From: Mediterraneibacter gnavus ATCC 29149 | GTDB taxonomy: Bacteria; Bacillota; Clostridia; Lachnospirales; Lachnospiraceae | Direction of reading: 5' to 3' | DNA length: 64,000 nucleotides | Assembly: GCF_008121495.1 (NCBI RefSeq) | Contig: NZ_CP043051.1 | Coordinates: forward strand, 2,065,001-2,129,000 | Part shown: in pieces, positions 16,757 to 26,854 of the stretch | Layout of the letters: each line of letters opens with the position of its first letter | Position numbering within the stretch: the first letter of the stretch is position 1 | Notes under the pieces: generated by a model | Told to the model about the DNA's origin: nothing | The model's input: the letters and a program-made list of their open reading frames with translations, nothing else | Database searches by the model: none | Program-made: the position numbers and the translations under genes

Positions 16757-19009
16757 ATGGCACAGTTTGAACAGTGGTCAGGATTTAACGGAAGACTCTG
16801 GAAAGAGGAAGTTAACGTTCGTGACTTCATCCAGAACAACTACACACCATATGAAGGTGATGAATCTTTCCTGGTTGGACCTACAGAGGCAACTGACAAA
16901 TTATGGGGAGAGCTTCAGAAACTGCAGAAAGAAGAGCGTGCAAAAGGCGGCGTTCTGGATATGGAGACAGAAGTAGTTTCTGGACTGACAGCGTATGGCC
17001 CGGGATATATTAACGAAGAAATGAAAGATTTAGAGCAGGTTGTTGGTCTTCAGACAGACAAACCGCTGAAGAGAGCATTTATGCCATACGGTGGTATTAA
17101 AATGGCTGAGCAGGCTTGTACAACATACGGATATGAGCCAAGCCCGAAACTGCACGAGATCTTCACAAAATATCATAAAACACACAATCAGGGAGTATTC
17201 GATATCTACACACCTGAGATGAAAAAAGCCCGTCACAGCAAGATAATCACAGGACTTCCGGACACATACGGAAGAGGACGTATCGTAGGTGACTACCGTC
17301 GTGTAGCTCTTTACGGAATCGATTACCTGATCGAGCAGAAACAGAATGATTTTATCGAGGGTGAAAGACACGGAATGAAAGGAACAGATTTCCGTCTTCG
17401 TGAAGAAATCGCTGATCAGATCAAAGCATTAAAAGAAATGAAAGAAATGGCTGCTGTTTACGGATTTGATATTTCCAGACCAGCTACAAACGCAAAAGAA
17501 GCTGTGCAGTGGCTGTACTTCGGATACCTTGCAGCAATCAAAACTCAGAATGGTGCTGCAATGAGCGTTGGACGTATTTCTACATTCCTTGACATTTATA
17601 TTGAAAGAGACTTAAAGAACGGAACACTGACAGAGACAGAAGCTCAGGAACTGATCGACCACATCGTTATGAAGTTCAGAATGGTTAAATTCGCAAGAAT
17701 TCCATCTTATAACGAGTTGTTCTCAGGAGACCCGGTATGGGCTACACTGGAAATGGGTGGTATCGGAATGGACGGACGTTCTATGGTAACAAAGAACGAC
17801 TATCGTTTCCTTCATACACTGGAGAACATGGGACCTTCACCAGAGCCAAACCTGACAGTATTATATTCTTCTAATCTGCCAGAGAACTTCAAGAAATATT
17901 CTTCTTATATTTCTATCAAGACAAGTTCTGTACAGTACGAGAACGATGATGTAATGCGTCCAGTATGGGGAGATGACTATTCTATCTGCTGCTGCGTATC
18001 TGCAACACAGACAGGAAAAGAGATCCAGTTCTTTGGAGCACGTGCAAACCTTGCAAAATGTCTGCTTTACGCAATCAACGGTGGTGTTGATGAGAAGACA
18101 AAAACACAGGTTGCTCCAAAATACAGCCCAATCACATCAGAGTACCTTGACTATGATGAAGTAATGGACAAATATGACCAGATGATGGAATGGCTGTCTA
18201 AACTGTATGTAGATACATTGAACATGATTCACTACATGCACGATAAATACTACTATGAAGCAGCAGAGATGGCTCTGATCGATACAAATGTAAGACGTAC
18301 ATTTGCTACAGGTATCGCTGGATTCTCTCACGTAGTAGACTCTTTAAGTGCGATCAAATATGCAAAAGTTAAAGTAATCCGTGACGAAAACGGACTTGCT
18401 GTTGACTACGAGACAGAGGGAGACTTCCCAAGATACGGTAACGATGATGACCGTGCTGACGAGATTGCTGTATGGCTGTTAAGAACATTCATGAGCAAAC
18501 TGAAAAAATGCCACACATACAGAGACTCTGAGCCAACAACATCTATCCTTACAATTACATCTAACGTTGTATATGGTAAGGCTACAGGATCTCTTCCAGA
18601 CGGAAGAAAAGCTGGGGAACCACTTTCACCAGGAGCAAACCCATCTTACGGTGCAGAGCAGAATGGTCTGTTAGCTTCTCTGAACTCAGTTGCAAAACTT
18701 CCATACGAAGAAGCACTGGACGGAATTTCTAATACACAGACAATCAGCCCTGGAGCACTTGGACATGATGACGATGAGAGAAAAGTAAATCTGGCTAACG
18801 TAATGGACGGATACTTTGATCAGGGAGCACATCACCTGAACGTAAACGTATTCGGAACAGAGAAACTCATCGATGCTATGGAGCACCCAGAGAAAGAAGA
18901 ATATGCAAACTTCACAATCCGTGTATCAGGATACGCTGTTAAATTTATCGACCTGACACGTGAGCAGCAGTTAGACGTAATTGCAAGAACATGCCATAAA
19001 GCACTGTAA
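16757..19009 (+). CDS. pflB: Formate C-acetyltransferase (pyruvate formate-lyase)
   Basis: A 750-residue glycyl radical enzyme converting pyruvate and CoA to acetyl-CoA and formate in mixed-acid fermentation. The active-site cysteines lie in [14 protein letters not shown] (~residues 408-411) and the radical glycine in RVSGYAVKF (~residue 724). The length is normal for PFL and the pflA gene follows, which distinguishes it from glycerol or choline lyases. GAAGGAGG precedes the ATG. The codon choice is strongly restricted, as expected for a very highly expressed gene. Confidence 0.97.
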   Translation: MAQFEQWSGFNGRLWKEEVNVRDFIQNNYTPYEGDESFLVGPTEATDKLWGELQKLQKEERAKGGVLDMETEVVSGLTAYGPGYINEEMKDLEQVVGLQTDKPLKRAFMPYGGIKMAEQACTTYGYEPSPKLHEIFTKYHKTHNQGVFDIYTPEMKKARHSKIITGLPDTYGRGRIVGDYRRVALYGIDYLIEQKQNDFIEGERHGMKGTDFRLREEIADQIKALKEMKEMAAVYGFDISRPATNAKEAVQWLYFGYLAAIKTQNGAAMSVGRISTFLDIYIERDLKNGTLTETEAQELIDHIVMKFRMVKFARIPSYNELFSGDPVWATLEMGGIGMDGRSMVTKNDYRFLHTLENMGPSPEPNLTVLYSSNLPENFKKYSSYISIKTSSVQYENDDVMRPVWGDDYSICCCVSATQTGKEIQFFGARANLAKCLLYAINGGVDEKTKTQVAPKYSPITSEYLDYDEVMDKYDQMMEWLSKLYVDTLNMIHYMHDKYYYEAAEMALIDTNVRRTFATGIAGFSHVVDSLSAIKYAKVKVIRDENGLAVDYETEGDFPRYGNDDDRADEIAVWLLRTFMSKLKKCHTYRDSEPTTSILTITSNVVYGKATGSLPDGRKAGEPLSPGANPSYGAEQNGLLASLNSVAKLPYEEALDGISNTQTISPGALGHDDDERKVNLANVMDGYFDQGAHHLNVNVFGTEKLIDAMEHPEKEEYANFTIRVSGYAVKFIDLTREQQLDVIARTCHKAL

Positions 19010-19021
19010 TTTGTAATTCAC

Positions 19022-19058
19022 AGGGACGTAGTACAAACAGGATGCTACGTCCCTTTTT
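19022..19058 (+). terminator. Terminator between pflB and pflA
   Basis: AGGGACGTAG / CTACGTCCCT, a 10-bp stem followed by five T, 12 bases after the pflB stop. Partial read-through would give much less activase than lyase mRNA. Confidence 0.8.
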
Positions 19059-19086
19059 AAATATCAAGAGAAAGGGAATCAAGCAA

Positions 19087-19815
19087 ATGAAAGGATATAT
19101 ACACTCAACAGAGAGTTTTGGATCCGTAGACGGACCGGGAGTCCGTTTTCTTATTTTTGTGAGCGGATGTCCAATGCGCTGTCAGTTCTGCCATAATCCG
19201 GATACATGGAGTATGAAGACAGGAACGCAGATGTCAGCAGATGAATTGTTGGACAAAGCATGGAAATACCGCAGTTATTGGGGAAAATCCGGTGGAATTA
19301 CAGTCAGCGGAGGCGAGCCGCTTTTGCAGATCGACTTCTTATTGGAATTGTTTAAGAAAGCAAAAGAAAAAGGAATCCACACAACAATCGATACAAGTGG
19401 AGCACCTTTTACAAGAGAAGAACCGTTTTTTAGTAAGTTTGAGGAACTGATGAAATATACAGATCTGCTTCTTTTGGATATCAAACATATTGACGATGAG
19501 CAGCACAAGATTTTGACTGGTCATACGAATCAGAATATTCTGGATTTGGCGAGATATTTAAGTGACATCAATAAACCGGTGTGGATTCGTCACGTACTGG
19601 TTCCGGAGAGAAGTGATAATGATGAATATCTGAAAAAGCTGGATGCATTCATTCAGACACTCTCCAATGTAGAGAAAGTGGAAGTACTTCCGTACCATAC
19701 ATTGGGAGAGTATAAGTGGAAAGAACTGGGGATGGAATATCCGCTGGAGGGGATCGAGCCTCCGACAGAAGAGCGGATCCGCAATGCGAATGAATTGCTT
19801 CATACAGGAAAATAA
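19087..19815 (+). CDS. pflA: Pyruvate formate-lyase-activating enzyme
   Basis: A 242-residue radical SAM protein that installs the glycyl radical on PflB. The cluster motif C-x3-C-x2-C is in GCPMRCQFCHNPDTW (~residues 28-40). SGGEPLLQ is the SAM-binding GGE motif, and DTSG and LLLDIKHID follow as in PflA. The start at 19087 (MKGYIHSTESFG) is the family N-terminus. There is no extra ferredoxin domain, which fits PFL activase rather than the larger activases of other glycyl radical enzymes. Confidence 0.95.
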   Translation: MKGYIHSTESFGSVDGPGVRFLIFVSGCPMRCQFCHNPDTWSMKTGTQMSADELLDKAWKYRSYWGKSGGITVSGGEPLLQIDFLLELFKKAKEKGIHTTIDTSGAPFTREEPFFSKFEELMKYTDLLLLDIKHIDDEQHKILTGHTNQNILDLARYLSDINKPVWIRHVLVPERSDNDEYLKKLDAFIQTLSNVEKVEVLPYHTLGEYKWKELGMEYPLEGIEPPTEERIRNANELLHTGK

Positions 19816-19822
19816 AAAAGAA

Positions 19823-19860
19823 ATCGCTCATCATCCGCCTGAGATGATGAGCGATACTTT
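19823..19860 (+). terminator. Bidirectional terminator between pflA and rubredoxin
   Basis: ATCGCTCATCATC pairs with GATGATGAGCGAT over 13 bp with a seven-base loop. T-rich sequence on the + side and A-rich sequence before it allow use in both directions. Confidence 0.8.
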
Positions 19861-19867
19861 TTATGCA

Positions 19868-20029
19868 TTATTCTGTTTCAACAAATGCGTCTTTTCCAAG
19901 TCCGCACAGTGGACATAACCAGTCTTCCGGGATATCTTCAAAAGCTGTTCCAGCCTCTACACCGTTGTCTGGATCGCCTACTTCAGGATCATAAATGTAT
20001 CCACATGCTTCACATAAATATTTTTTCAT
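19868..20029 (-). CDS. Rubredoxin
   Basis: A 53-residue protein read on the minus strand: [19 protein letters not shown] at the N-terminus and [17 protein letters not shown] near the C-terminus. The two C-x2-C pairs (Cys 6/9 and 39/42) bind a single iron. It is a small cytoplasmic electron carrier, often serving superoxide or peroxide reduction in anaerobes. AAAGGAGG lies eight bases before the ATG. It is convergent with pflA and shares its terminator hairpin. Confidence 0.95.
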   Translation of the reverse strand: MKKYLCEACGYIYDPEVGDPDNGVEAGTAFEDIPEDWLCPLCGLGKDAFVETE

Positions 20030-20075
20030 AAAAATAGTCCTCCTTTAATTTTTAACGAAAGCATTTAACATATGT

Positions 20076-20104
20076 ATTATAACCAAAACAAAACGATAAG
20101 TCTA
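20076..20104 (-). promoter_or_regulatory. Promoter of the rubredoxin gene
   Basis: On the minus strand, TAGACT, a 17-base spacer and a perfect TATAAT lie 47 bases upstream of the rubredoxin ATG. Confidence 0.6.
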
Positions 20105-20228
20105 CTAAAAAATAGAAATTTGTAATTAATTATAATAATAGTAATTATTATTGATATAAGAAGAGCTAATAAAATAATGAAACAGTAAAAGAATGGAGTA
20201 ATAGGAGCATGGTAAATAGAAAACAATA

Positions 20229-20257
20229 TTGACATCCATACAGGCTGTCCATATAAT
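20229..20257 (+). promoter_or_regulatory. Consensus promoter of the DUF4317 gene
   Basis: TTGACA, 17 bases and TATAAT form a perfect sigma-A consensus at ideal spacing. Confidence 0.85.
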
Positions 20258-20275
20258 ATAATTAGCAGTTGTATC

Positions 20276-20304
20276 AAAGGGTTCTGGTTGTTGCAGGACC
20301 CTTT
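20276..20304 (+). promoter_or_regulatory. Stem-loop at the 5' end of the DUF4317 mRNA
   Basis: An 11-bp stem (AAAGGGTTCTG / CAGGACCCTTT, one G-U) begins about 12 bases after the expected transcription start. The T-run after it is short, so a 5'-stabilising stem is more likely than a terminator. Confidence 0.5.
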
Positions 20305-20331
20305 CTTATATTCTGGAGGGAGAAATTTATT

Positions 20332-21486
20332 ATGAATAAAAAAGAAGTATTAGAAATCCGTAAGCAGTTTACACCGGCAAATTGCGCGATCACAAGAATT
20401 GCCGGCTGCTATGTGGATCATGAGAAAAATAAAAAGATGGAATCAAAATCGGCATTTTTATCTTTGCCTGAGGAAGAGGCGTTTAAATATTTTGACATTT
20501 TTAAAAAGACACTTTCCGGGACGATGGGGAAAAATATGTTGAATATGGAATTCCCGATCGACCAGGAGATGCCAGGCGGGACACAGGAATTTTTAATGAA
20601 ACTAAAAGCCAGTAAGCTGGAAGATGACATGCTCCTGGAAGAATTTTATGACAAAGTAATCGCTACATATGAGTATGCGGAGAATTATTATATTATTTTA
20701 ATCCATGCAATGTATGATGTGCCGGGCAGATCGTCTGACAATCTGGAGATGTTTGACGCATCCGATGAAGTGTATGAGTATTTGGTGTGCAGTATCTGTC
20801 CGGTTTCGTTGTCAAAGGCAGGATTAAGTTACAATGCAGAGAGCAATTGTATTCAGGATCGTATCCGGGACTGGGTGGTAGATATGCCGGACAAGGGATT
20901 TTTGTTTCCGGCTTTTAATGACAGAAGCACGGATATTCATGGAGTACTCTATTATACGAAGAAATCAGAGGATTTGCAGCCGGAGTTGATTGAGCAGCTG
21001 CTGGGAGCAAGGATGCCGATGTCAGCCAACACGCAGAAGGAGACATTTCAGATGCTGATCGAGGATACTCTGGGAGAAGACGGAGATTATGAGACGATCC
21101 GCAATATCCATGATACTTTGAATGACATGATTGAGGAACATAAAGAAGAACAGGAACCGCTGCAGTTGGATAAGACCGATGTACGCAAGGTATTTGAAAA
21201 GAGCGGCGTTTCTTCGGAAAAAATGGAGTGTTTTGATCAAAATTATGAAGAGACAGCAGGGAAAAAGACTTCTCTTCTTGCAACCAATATTACGGAGACA
21301 AAAAAGTTTCAGATTGAAACGCCGGATATTGTGATTAAAGTCAATCCGGAACGGGCGGATCTGATCGAAACGAGAGTGATAGATGGAAGGCAGTGTCTGG
21401 TCATTGCTGTAGATGATCATATTGAAGTTAATGGAGTAAATGTAAGGACTCTGAAGCGCAAAAAAAGCACAGAAGAAGAGGAATAA
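20332..21486 (+). CDS. DUF4317 family protein
   Basis: A 384-residue cytoplasmic protein beginning MNKKEVLEIRKQFTPANCAITRIAGCYVD, which I recognise as the start of the Firmicutes DUF4317 family. The function is unknown. Features include KTLSGTMGKNMLNMEFP, a central ICPVSLSKAGLSY segment, and a C-terminal strand-rich part ending in Lys/Glu. There are no membrane segments and no catalytic motif that I know. GGAGGG precedes the ATG. It has its own strong promoter and terminator, so it is transcribed alone. Confidence 0.8.
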   Translation: MNKKEVLEIRKQFTPANCAITRIAGCYVDHEKNKKMESKSAFLSLPEEEAFKYFDIFKKTLSGTMGKNMLNMEFPIDQEMPGGTQEFLMKLKASKLEDDMLLEEFYDKVIATYEYAENYYIILIHAMYDVPGRSSDNLEMFDASDEVYEYLVCSICPVSLSKAGLSYNAESNCIQDRIRDWVVDMPDKGFLFPAFNDRSTDIHGVLYYTKKSEDLQPELIEQLLGARMPMSANTQKETFQMLIEDTLGEDGDYETIRNIHDTLNDMIEEHKEEQEPLQLDKTDVRKVFEKSGVSSEKMECFDQNYEETAGKKTSLLATNITETKKFQIETPDIVIKVNPERADLIETRVIDGRQCLVIAVDDHIEVNGVNVRTLKRKKSTEEEE

Positions 21487-21513
21487 AATAGAACATAACG
21501 GGATTTTTATCTG

Positions 21514-21547
21514 GCGGTCTCAGATGTTGATCAGAGACTGCTTTTTT
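21514..21547 (+). terminator. Terminator of the DUF4317 gene
   Basis: GCGGTCTC pairs with GAGACTGC (one G-U), followed by six T. Confidence 0.75.
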
Positions 21548-21658
21548 ACGAAATGAAAATAATTAAACATCTAACTAGTTTATTGGCATAAATATTAAAA
21601 AAATGTGAAAAATTATATTAATGCTTGATTTTTTTGGAAGATAATACTAATATATCGA

Positions 21659-21670
21659 TTAGATATCTAA
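21659..21670. promoter_or_regulatory. Palindromic MarR-type operator
   Basis: TTAGATATCTAA is a perfect 12-bp palindrome 24 bases before the MarR gene. ATCTAACTAATT at 21665 echoes ATCTAACTAGTT at about 21569, giving a second partial site. Autoregulation by the adjacent MarR protein is the natural reading. Confidence 0.6.
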
Positions 21671-21693
21671 CTAATTAAAAAGGAGGTATAGCA

Positions 21694-22182
21694 ATGCGCT
21701 GTGATCTGGATAAGGTTCCAAGTGTCGGACTCTTTGGGATGGTGGTTCATCAGGGCGGACTGCGGGCACAGAAGATGTTTGACAAGTATGGGCTGAATAA
21801 GAGTCAGGCAGGCATCCTGTTTATGCTGCATCATGAGGAAGCTGTTTCTCAAAAGCCTCTTTCTCAGAAGGAGCTGGCAAAAAAGCTGAATGTGACGGCG
21901 CCGTCTATTACATCTGCGATTCAGAAGATGGAGAAGGCTGGATTTATCAAACGACAGCCGGACGAAAAGGATCAAAGGATCATGCGTCTGTATCTGGATG
22001 AAAAGGGAAAGGCTTGCATTGAACATGTAAAGGAAGTAGCCATGCAGATGGATGAAATCATGTTCCGAGGCATCAGTCAGGAAGAGAAGCTTCTTTTGCG
22101 AAGAATTATGATTCAGATTTTTGACAACTTAAAAGAAGAACCAAGGTTTCATACATCAGGAGAAAGTAAAACAGAGAGATAA
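21694..22182 (+). CDS. MarR-family transcriptional regulator
   Basis: A 162-residue winged-helix regulator. The domain runs about residues 25-140, with SQAGILFMLHHEE, the recognition helix in LNVTAPSITSAIQKMEKAGFI and the wing KRQPDEKDQRIMRLYL. AAAGGAGG precedes the start. The gene is 18 bases upstream of an ABC exporter pair, a common arrangement in which the MarR protein represses a drug exporter until a ligand binds. The ligand is not known. Confidence 0.92.
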   Translation: MRCDLDKVPSVGLFGMVVHQGGLRAQKMFDKYGLNKSQAGILFMLHHEEAVSQKPLSQKELAKKLNVTAPSITSAIQKMEKAGFIKRQPDEKDQRIMRLYLDEKGKACIEHVKEVAMQMDEIMFRGISQEEKLLLRRIMIQIFDNLKEEPRFHTSGESKTER

Positions 22183-22200
22183 GGCAGGAAAGGAGAGCGT

Positions 22201-24435
22201 ATGAAAAATTTATTTAAGTATATTCTGCATTACTGGCAGGCGGTGATCGCAATCGTGGCGATTTTGATCGTACAGGCATATTGCGATCTGTCGCTTCCGG
22301 CATATACGTCGGATATTGTCAATGTCGGAATCCTACAGGGCGGAATTGAAGACAAGGCACCAACAGCAATTTCAGAAGAAGAATGGAATAAGCTAATGCT
22401 GTTTGTGTCAGAGAATGATTTACAGACCGTGAAGGATGCTTATCAAAAAAATGAGGATTCTTATGACAAACCGGCATTTGTGCTCAAGGAAGCTGTGAAA
22501 GAAAATGAGACAGAGCTTAAAGAAGTGGAAGACGCATTGGCGCTTCCAATGATGATCACTTCCGGATTTGAGTCCGGAAGCGAGAAGACGCAGGAAGCGG
22601 AAGAGATGTTAAAACAACAGATTCCGAAAGAAATGCTGACAGAAGATACGACAGTATTTGATATTTTGCAGATGCTGCCGTCAGAAGCAAGGGAGGAGCT
22701 GACGAAGGAACTTCAGAAAGAAATGAAGGATATGCCGGATATGATCCTGGAGCAGGCAGCGATGAGTTATGCAAAAGGGGTTTACAAGGATCTGGGAATT
22801 GATGTGGAGGGACTACAGTATCACTACCTCTTTGCTACAGGGGGAAAGATGATCGCATTGGCACTTCTTGGAATGGCAGCAAGTATTCTGGTCTGTTATC
22901 TGGCAGCCAGAGTGGGTGCCAGAGTGGGACGCGATATCAGAGGAAATGTGTTCCGAAAGGTGGTCGGATTTTCCAACAATGAATTTGACCATTTTTCTAC
23001 CGCATCCCTGATTACCAGAAGCACGAATGATATTCAGCAGGTACAGGTACTGTCAGTGATGATTTTGCGGATGGTTCTGTATGCACCGATTTTGGCTATC
23101 GGAGGAGTGTATCAGGTATTTCAGACGAATGTTTCTATGTCCTGGATCATTGCATTTGCGGTTGGTCTGATTGCATGTGTGGTATTGGTGCTGTTTGTAG
23201 TTGCAATGCCAAAGTTTAAGATTTTACAGAAATTAGTCGATAAGCTGAATCTGGTGACAAGGGAGATTCTGACAGGACTTCCGGTGATTCGGGCATTCAG
23301 TACGGAAAAGTATGAGGAAAAACGATTTGATGCGGCAAATATTGATCTGACGAAGACCAGTCTGTTTGTCAATCGTGCGATGACGTTTATGATGCCTACC
23401 ATGATGTTCATCATGAATGGAATTTCTGTGCTGATCGTATGGAATGGAGCACATGGAATCAGTGACGGCCAGATGCAGGTTGGAGATATGATGGCATTTA
23501 TTCAGTACACGATGCAGATTATCATGGGATTCTTGATGATCTGTATGATCTCGATCATGCTTCCAAGAGCAGCGGTATCTGCAGATCGTATTGAAGAGAT
23601 CTTGACAAGCAAATCTGTAATTGAGGATCCGAAAGAAGCCGCAGAGTTCCAGAAATCGGAAAAAGGTGTCCTGAAATTTGAACATGTATCCTTTCGATAT
23701 CAGGGAGCGGACGAAGATGTGCTTCACGATATCCATTTTACAGCAAAGCCGGGAGAGACTACAGCGATCATTGGAAGTACCGGAAGCGGAAAATCTACGC
23801 TGGTTAATCTGATCCCGAGATTTTACGATGTGACAGAAGGATCGATCACTCTGGATGGTGTGGATGTCCGGGAAGTATCCCAGCATATGCTGAGAGATAA
23901 GATCGGATATGTTCCACAGAAGGGAGTTCTGTTTTCCGGAGATATTGCTTCTAATATTTTATTCGGAAATCCGGATGGTGGCGAAGCTGTGATGAAGGAA
24001 GCTGCACAAATCGCACAGGCGGAAGAGTTTATTGAAGCAAAATCGGAGAAATATCACAGTCACATTGCACAGGGCGGTTCCAACGTATCTGGCGGACAGA
24101 AACAGAGATTGTCCATTGCAAGAGCGATCGCGAAACATCCAGAGCTGTTTATCTTTGATGACAGTTTCTCGGCGCTGGATTATAAAACAGATGTTATCTT
24201 GAGAAGAGCATTGAAAGAAAAGACAAAAGACAGTACGGTTTTGATAGTGGCGCAGCGAATCAGTACGATCCTGCATGCAGATCAGATCATTGTGCTGGAC
24301 GAGGGACGAGTTGCCGGAATCGGAACACACAGCGAACTTCTGGAAAATTGTGAGGTATACCGCCAGATCGCGGCTTCACAGCTTTCGGAGGCAGAATTGA
24401 ATCTCAGTGGGAAGGAGGCGGGAGCAAATGCCTAG
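22201..24435 (+). CDS. ABC exporter subunit A (degenerate ATP site), heterodimeric multidrug type
   Basis: A 744-residue fused membrane-ATPase half transporter. Six helices are expected. A roughly 160-residue hydrophilic insert (~residues 40-200, rich in Glu/Lys) between helices 1 and 2 would lie outside the cell. The ATPase has Walker A GSTGSGKST and signature VSGGQKQR. Walker B, however, reads FIFDDSFSALD, with Asp in place of the catalytic Glu, and the switch reads IVAQRIST, with Gln in place of His. These are the marks of the non-hydrolysing site in heterodimeric exporters such as TM287/288 and BmrCD. It overlaps the partner gene by eight bases. Confidence 0.92.
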   Translation: MKNLFKYILHYWQAVIAIVAILIVQAYCDLSLPAYTSDIVNVGILQGGIEDKAPTAISEEEWNKLMLFVSENDLQTVKDAYQKNEDSYDKPAFVLKEAVKENETELKEVEDALALPMMITSGFESGSEKTQEAEEMLKQQIPKEMLTEDTTVFDILQMLPSEAREELTKELQKEMKDMPDMILEQAAMSYAKGVYKDLGIDVEGLQYHYLFATGGKMIALALLGMAASILVCYLAARVGARVGRDIRGNVFRKVVGFSNNEFDHFSTASLITRSTNDIQQVQVLSVMILRMVLYAPILAIGGVYQVFQTNVSMSWIIAFAVGLIACVVLVLFVVAMPKFKILQKLVDKLNLVTREILTGLPVIRAFSTEKYEEKRFDAANIDLTKTSLFVNRAMTFMMPTMMFIMNGISVLIVWNGAHGISDGQMQVGDMMAFIQYTMQIIMGFLMICMISIMLPRAAVSADRIEEILTSKSVIEDPKEAAEFQKSEKGVLKFEHVSFRYQGADEDVLHDIHFTAKPGETTAIIGSTGSGKSTLVNLIPRFYDVTEGSITLDGVDVREVSQHMLRDKIGYVPQKGVLFSGDIASNILFGNPDGGEAVMKEAAQIAQAEEFIEAKSEKYHSHIAQGGSNVSGGQKQRLSIARAIAKHPELFIFDDSFSALDYKTDVILRRALKEKTKDSTVLIVAQRISTILHADQIIVLDEGRVAGIGTHSELLENCEVYRQIAASQLSEAELNLSGKEAGANA

Positions 24436-26251
24436 ACATGGACATATGGGTCCGCAAGGAGCGGATGAAAAAGCAAAGGATTTAAAGGGAACACTTAAGA
24501 AATTGCTTCATTATATGAGTGTATTCAAGGTGCAGATGCTGTTGATCGTGATCTTTGCAGTCTGCGGAACAACATTTACGATTATCGGACCAAAGATTCT
24601 TGGAAAAGCAACAACGGAAATTGCCAACGGTCTGATGAGCAAAGTATCCGGCGGAAGCGGGATGGACTTTGAAAAGATTGGACAGATCCTGCTGCTGACA
24701 CTTGCATTATATCTGGTCAGCACATTGTGCTCGTTTATTCAGGGATATCTGATGACGGGGGTTTCTCAGAAAACAACATACCGTTTGCGAAAAGAAATCT
24801 CAGAGAAGATCAATCGTATGCCGATGAACTATTTTGATACAAAACCAGTCGGAGAAGTGTTATCCAGAGTGACCAATGATGTTGATACACTGGGACAGAG
24901 TCTGAACCAGAGTGCGACACAGATGATTCAATCCGTGACAACGCTGATTGGGGTGCTGATCATGATGCTTACGATCAGTCCTTTGATGACACTTGTGACA
25001 CTGATTATTCTCCCGATTTCCATGCTGCTGATCGGATTTGTCATGAAGCATTCTCAGAAATATTTCCGCGGACAGCAGGAGTATCTGGGAAATGTGAATG
25101 GACAGGTGGAAGAAGTTTACAGTGGTCACAGTATTATCAAGGCTTTTAATAAAGAAGAAAATGTAATTGATGAGTTTGATGCAACCAATGACAAATTGTA
25201 TGACTCTGCATGGAAATCGCAGTTCTTTTCAGGAATGATGATGCCGATCATGCAGTTTATCGGAAATCTTGGCTATGTAGTCGTTGCGATTCTGGGAGGA
25301 TTTCTGACGATCAAGAAAACGATTGAAGTGGGAGATATTCAGTCTTTCATTCAATATGTCAGAAGTTTTACACAGCCGATCCAGCAGATCGCACAGGTTG
25401 CAAATATGCTGCAGATGACAGCTGCGGCGTCCGAGAGAGTGTTTGAATTTCTGGAGGAAGAAGAGGAAGATCAGACTGTGGAGCATCCGGTATCGGTAGA
25501 AAATCTGGAAGGAAATGTAAGCTTTGATCATGTTCATTTTGGATACAATGCGGATAGGATCATTGTCAATGACTTCTCAGCAGAAGTAAAAGAGGGGCAG
25601 AAAATTGCAATTGTAGGACCGACCGGAGCAGGAAAGACAACGATGATCAAGCTTCTGATGCGATTCTACGATGTAAACAGCGGTGCGATCAAGATTGACG
25701 GACATGACGTCAGAGATTTCAACAGAAGTGAACTGCGTGAAATGTTCGGAATGGTGCTGCAGGATACCTGGCTGTTCAATGGAAGTATTTGGGACAACAT
25801 CAAATACGGAAAACTGGATGCAACGGATGAAGAAGTGATCCAGGCAGCCAAGGCAGCTCATGTGCATCAGTTTGTGAAGACACTGCCGGGCGGATATGAT
25901 ATGGAACTGAATGAAGAAGCAAACAATGTGTCTCAGGGTCAGAAACAGCTGTTGACGATCGCGAGGGCAATTCTGGCAGATCCGAAGATCCTGATTCTGG
26001 ATGAGGCGACAAGTTTTGTAGATACAAGGACAGAGGTATTGATCCAGAAAGCCATGGATAACCTGATGAAGGGACGTACCAGCTTTGTGATTGCTCATCG
26101 TCTGTCAACGATTCGGGATGCAGATATGATCCTTGTTATGAAAGACGGAGATATCGTAGAGCAGGGAAATCACGAAGAACTTCTGGCAAAAGGCGGATTC
26201 TATGCGGATCTGTATAACTCACAGTTTGAGAAAACAACGGAAGTGGCATAA
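24428..26251 (+). CDS. ABC exporter subunit B (catalytic ATP site)
   Basis: A 607-residue partner subunit. The start at 24428 (MPRHGHMGPQG) has AAGGAGG upstream. The six-helix ABC_membrane domain occupies about residues 30-320. The ATPase has Walker A GPTGAGKTT, Walker B ILILDEATSFVD with the catalytic Glu, and the His switch IAHRLST. Its signature is the variant VSQGQKQLL. It thus completes one full and one degenerate ATP site with subunit A. Drug or peptide export under MarR control is likely; the substrate is unknown. Confidence 0.93.
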   Translation: MPRHGHMGPQGADEKAKDLKGTLKKLLHYMSVFKVQMLLIVIFAVCGTTFTIIGPKILGKATTEIANGLMSKVSGGSGMDFEKIGQILLLTLALYLVSTLCSFIQGYLMTGVSQKTTYRLRKEISEKINRMPMNYFDTKPVGEVLSRVTNDVDTLGQSLNQSATQMIQSVTTLIGVLIMMLTISPLMTLVTLIILPISMLLIGFVMKHSQKYFRGQQEYLGNVNGQVEEVYSGHSIIKAFNKEENVIDEFDATNDKLYDSAWKSQFFSGMMMPIMQFIGNLGYVVVAILGGFLTIKKTIEVGDIQSFIQYVRSFTQPIQQIAQVANMLQMTAAASERVFEFLEEEEEDQTVEHPVSVENLEGNVSFDHVHFGYNADRIIVNDFSAEVKEGQKIAIVGPTGAGKTTMIKLLMRFYDVNSGAIKIDGHDVRDFNRSELREMFGMVLQDTWLFNGSIWDNIKYGKLDATDEEVIQAAKAAHVHQFVKTLPGGYDMELNEEANNVSQGQKQLLTIARAILADPKILILDEATSFVDTRTEVLIQKAMDNLMKGRTSFVIAHRLSTIRDADMILVMKDGDIVEQGNHEELLAKGGFYADLYNSQFEKTTEVA

Positions 26252-26257
26252 TATAAG

Positions 26258-26292
26258 AACCGGCAGGAGAGGAGACTTTCCTGTCGGTTTTG
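26258..26292 (+). terminator. Terminator of the MarR-ABC operon
   Basis: AACCGGCAGGA pairs with TCCTGTCGGTT (one G-U), followed by a T-rich tail. Confidence 0.8.
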
Positions 26293-26318
26293 TGTTTCGT
26301 GAAAAAATATGTTATACT
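26290..26318 (+). promoter_or_regulatory. Promoter of the molybdenum-cofactor operon
   Basis: TTGTGT, 17 bases and TATACT, 32 bases before moaC. No Moco riboswitch fits in so short a leader. Confidence 0.5.
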
Positions 26319-26350
26319 AAAAAATATGACAAAAAAGGGGGCAAAAGAGT

Positions 26351-26854
26351 ATGCCGTTGACACATTTTGATGCGGAGGGAAAAGCCCGCATGGTAGACGT
26401 GACAGAGAAAAAAGAGACGGTAAGAGAAGCAACAGCAACCGGAAAGATCAAAGTCAGCCGGGACGTGTATGATGCGATTGAAGCCGGAACGGTCGGAAAA
26501 GGCGATGTGCTTTCTGTGGCGACCACAGCCGGGATCATGGGTGTGAAACGGACGGCGGATCTGATTCCGATGTGTCATATCCTGCCGATCACGAACTGTA
26601 AGATCCGTTTTGAAAAGGATCCTAAAAATCTGGAGATCACCTGCTTTTGTACGGTAAAAGTGACCGGAAAGACCGGAGTGGAGATGGAGGCGCTGACAGG
26701 TGTCAGTGTGGCGCTTCTGACGATTTATGATATGTGTAAGGCTCTGGATAAATTTATGGAAATACAGGATATTTATCTTTGTAAAAAGACCGGAGGAAAG
26801 AGTGGAGAGATCGTAAATCCGAGAATGGAAGACAGAGGAGAAGAGGGAAGATGA
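26351..26854 (+). CDS. moaC: Cyclic pyranopterin monophosphate synthase MoaC
   Basis: A 167-residue protein that acts with MoaA to make cyclic pyranopterin monophosphate from GTP. Family signatures are [18 protein letters not shown] at the start, [20 protein letters not shown] in the active site (~residues 60-80), and [23 protein letters not shown] with [10 protein letters not shown] near the end. It overlaps the next gene by four bases (ATGA), so it is translationally coupled in a moaC-mogA-moaA-MOSC operon. Confidence 0.96.
   Translation: MPLTHFDAEGKARMVDVTEKKETVREATATGKIKVSRDVYDAIEAGTVGKGDVLSVATTAGIMGVKRTADLIPMCHILPITNCKIRFEKDPKNLEITCFCTVKVTGKTGVEMEALTGVSVALLTIYDMCKALDKFMEIQDIYLCKKTGGKSGEIVNPRMEDRGEEGR

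Noticed and set aside
26293-26350. Molybdenum-cofactor riboswitch before moaC
   Set aside because: The leader is only about 30 bases after the promoter, too short for that RNA. The longer leader before the molybdoenzyme operon showed no matching fold either.
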